NCBI GenBank assembly: GCA_905210435.1
Contig: CAJLWO010000080.1
Coordinates: forward strand, 1-6,826
Direction of reading: 5' to 3'
From: an uncultured Bacteroidales bacterium
GTDB lineage: Bacteria; Bacteroidota; Bacteroidia; Bacteroidales; Muribaculaceae
DNA: 6,826 nt
In this document: piece by piece, positions 6,749 to 6,826 of the stretch
How positions within the stretch are numbered: position 1 is the first letter of the stretch
Layout: every line of letters begins with the position of its first letter
Made by a program: the position numbers and the translations under genes
Notes under the pieces: model-generated
The model's input: only the letters and a program-made list of their open reading frames with translations
Database searches by the model: none
Told to the model about the DNA's origin: nothing

Positions 6749-6792
6749 TTGCCCCTCGCACCCTCTCGCCTTTTTGTAGAGTCCAAGGGCAA
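6749..6792 (-). other. Inverted repeat upstream of the endonuclease promoter
   Basis: On the minus strand TTGCCCTT (6792-6785) pairs with AGGGGCAA (6756-6749), 8 pairs with one G-U, enclosing a 28-base stretch that includes a CTCT/AGAG inner pairing. TTATTTAA follows on the minus strand, so it could be the terminator of a gene lying beyond the right edge, or a structured site upstream of the promoter. The window ends too soon to decide. Confidence 0.25.
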
Positions 6793-6826
6793 GTGCAATA
6801 TTAGCGAAAATGTTTGAAAAATTCAG

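Noticed and set aside
1..6826. CRISPR arrays, tRNA/rRNA genes, insertion sequences or integrase genes.
   Set aside because: I saw no regularly spaced repeats, no tRNA-like cloverleaf, no transposase or integrase motifs and no terminal inverted repeats or target duplications.

Overview
The window looks like a chromosomal segment from a Bacteroidales bacterium, plausibly a Muribaculaceae-like gut species. The evidence is as follows. Two exported multidomain proteins end in similar Por-secretion (type IX) sorting-like modules. The linker 'SSVDGIE' precedes one of them. The promoters fit the Bacteroidota TTTG / TAnnTTTG pattern rather than the E. coli type. Start sites lack strong Shine-Dalgarno sequences. 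Coding DNA is fairly GC-rich while the intergenic DNA is AT-rich. The family-level assignment is inference.

All four recognisable genes lie on the minus strand and are read from right to left: (1) a secreted endonuclease I-family nuclease with a long modular C-terminus (6659 to 4263); (2) a small Tat-type lipoprotein ferredoxin (4219 to 3698); (3) a membrane polyferredoxin that looks like NapH fused to NapG (3651 to 2119); (4) a CotH-family surface protein with a discoidin-like N-terminal domain (2064 to 124). Gaps are only 43, 46 and 54 bp, so read-through is possible. However, a good promoter lies before gene 1 and a second -7 element, inside a perfect inverted repeat, lies directly before gene 2. 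A GC-rich hairpin sits between genes 3 and 4. The likely arrangement is therefore a nuclease gene, a two-gene electron-transfer unit, and a CotH gene that may be partly uncoupled from it.

The two middle genes are the most unusual part. The small protein carries the di-cluster ferredoxin module normally found at the C-terminus of certain aldo/keto reductases, but without the reductase barrel and behind a twin-arginine lipoprotein signal. The larger protein has four membrane helices with two CxxxCP motifs and two ferredoxin-like clusters (NapH-like). An internal RRRFL motif and fifth Ala-rich helix follow, then a further four-cluster ferredoxin domain (NapG-like). Positive-inside topology puts the last domain outside the cytoplasmic membrane. 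Together they could form a conduit passing electrons from the quinone pool or cytoplasm to a periplasmic acceptor; the terminal enzyme is not in the window.

The flanking genes encode exported proteins that probably act at the cell surface or outside: a DNA/RNA-degrading enzyme and a putative protein kinase-like CotH protein. Positions 1-123 and 6660-6826 contain no gene I can support, only possible hairpins and the promoter of gene 1.
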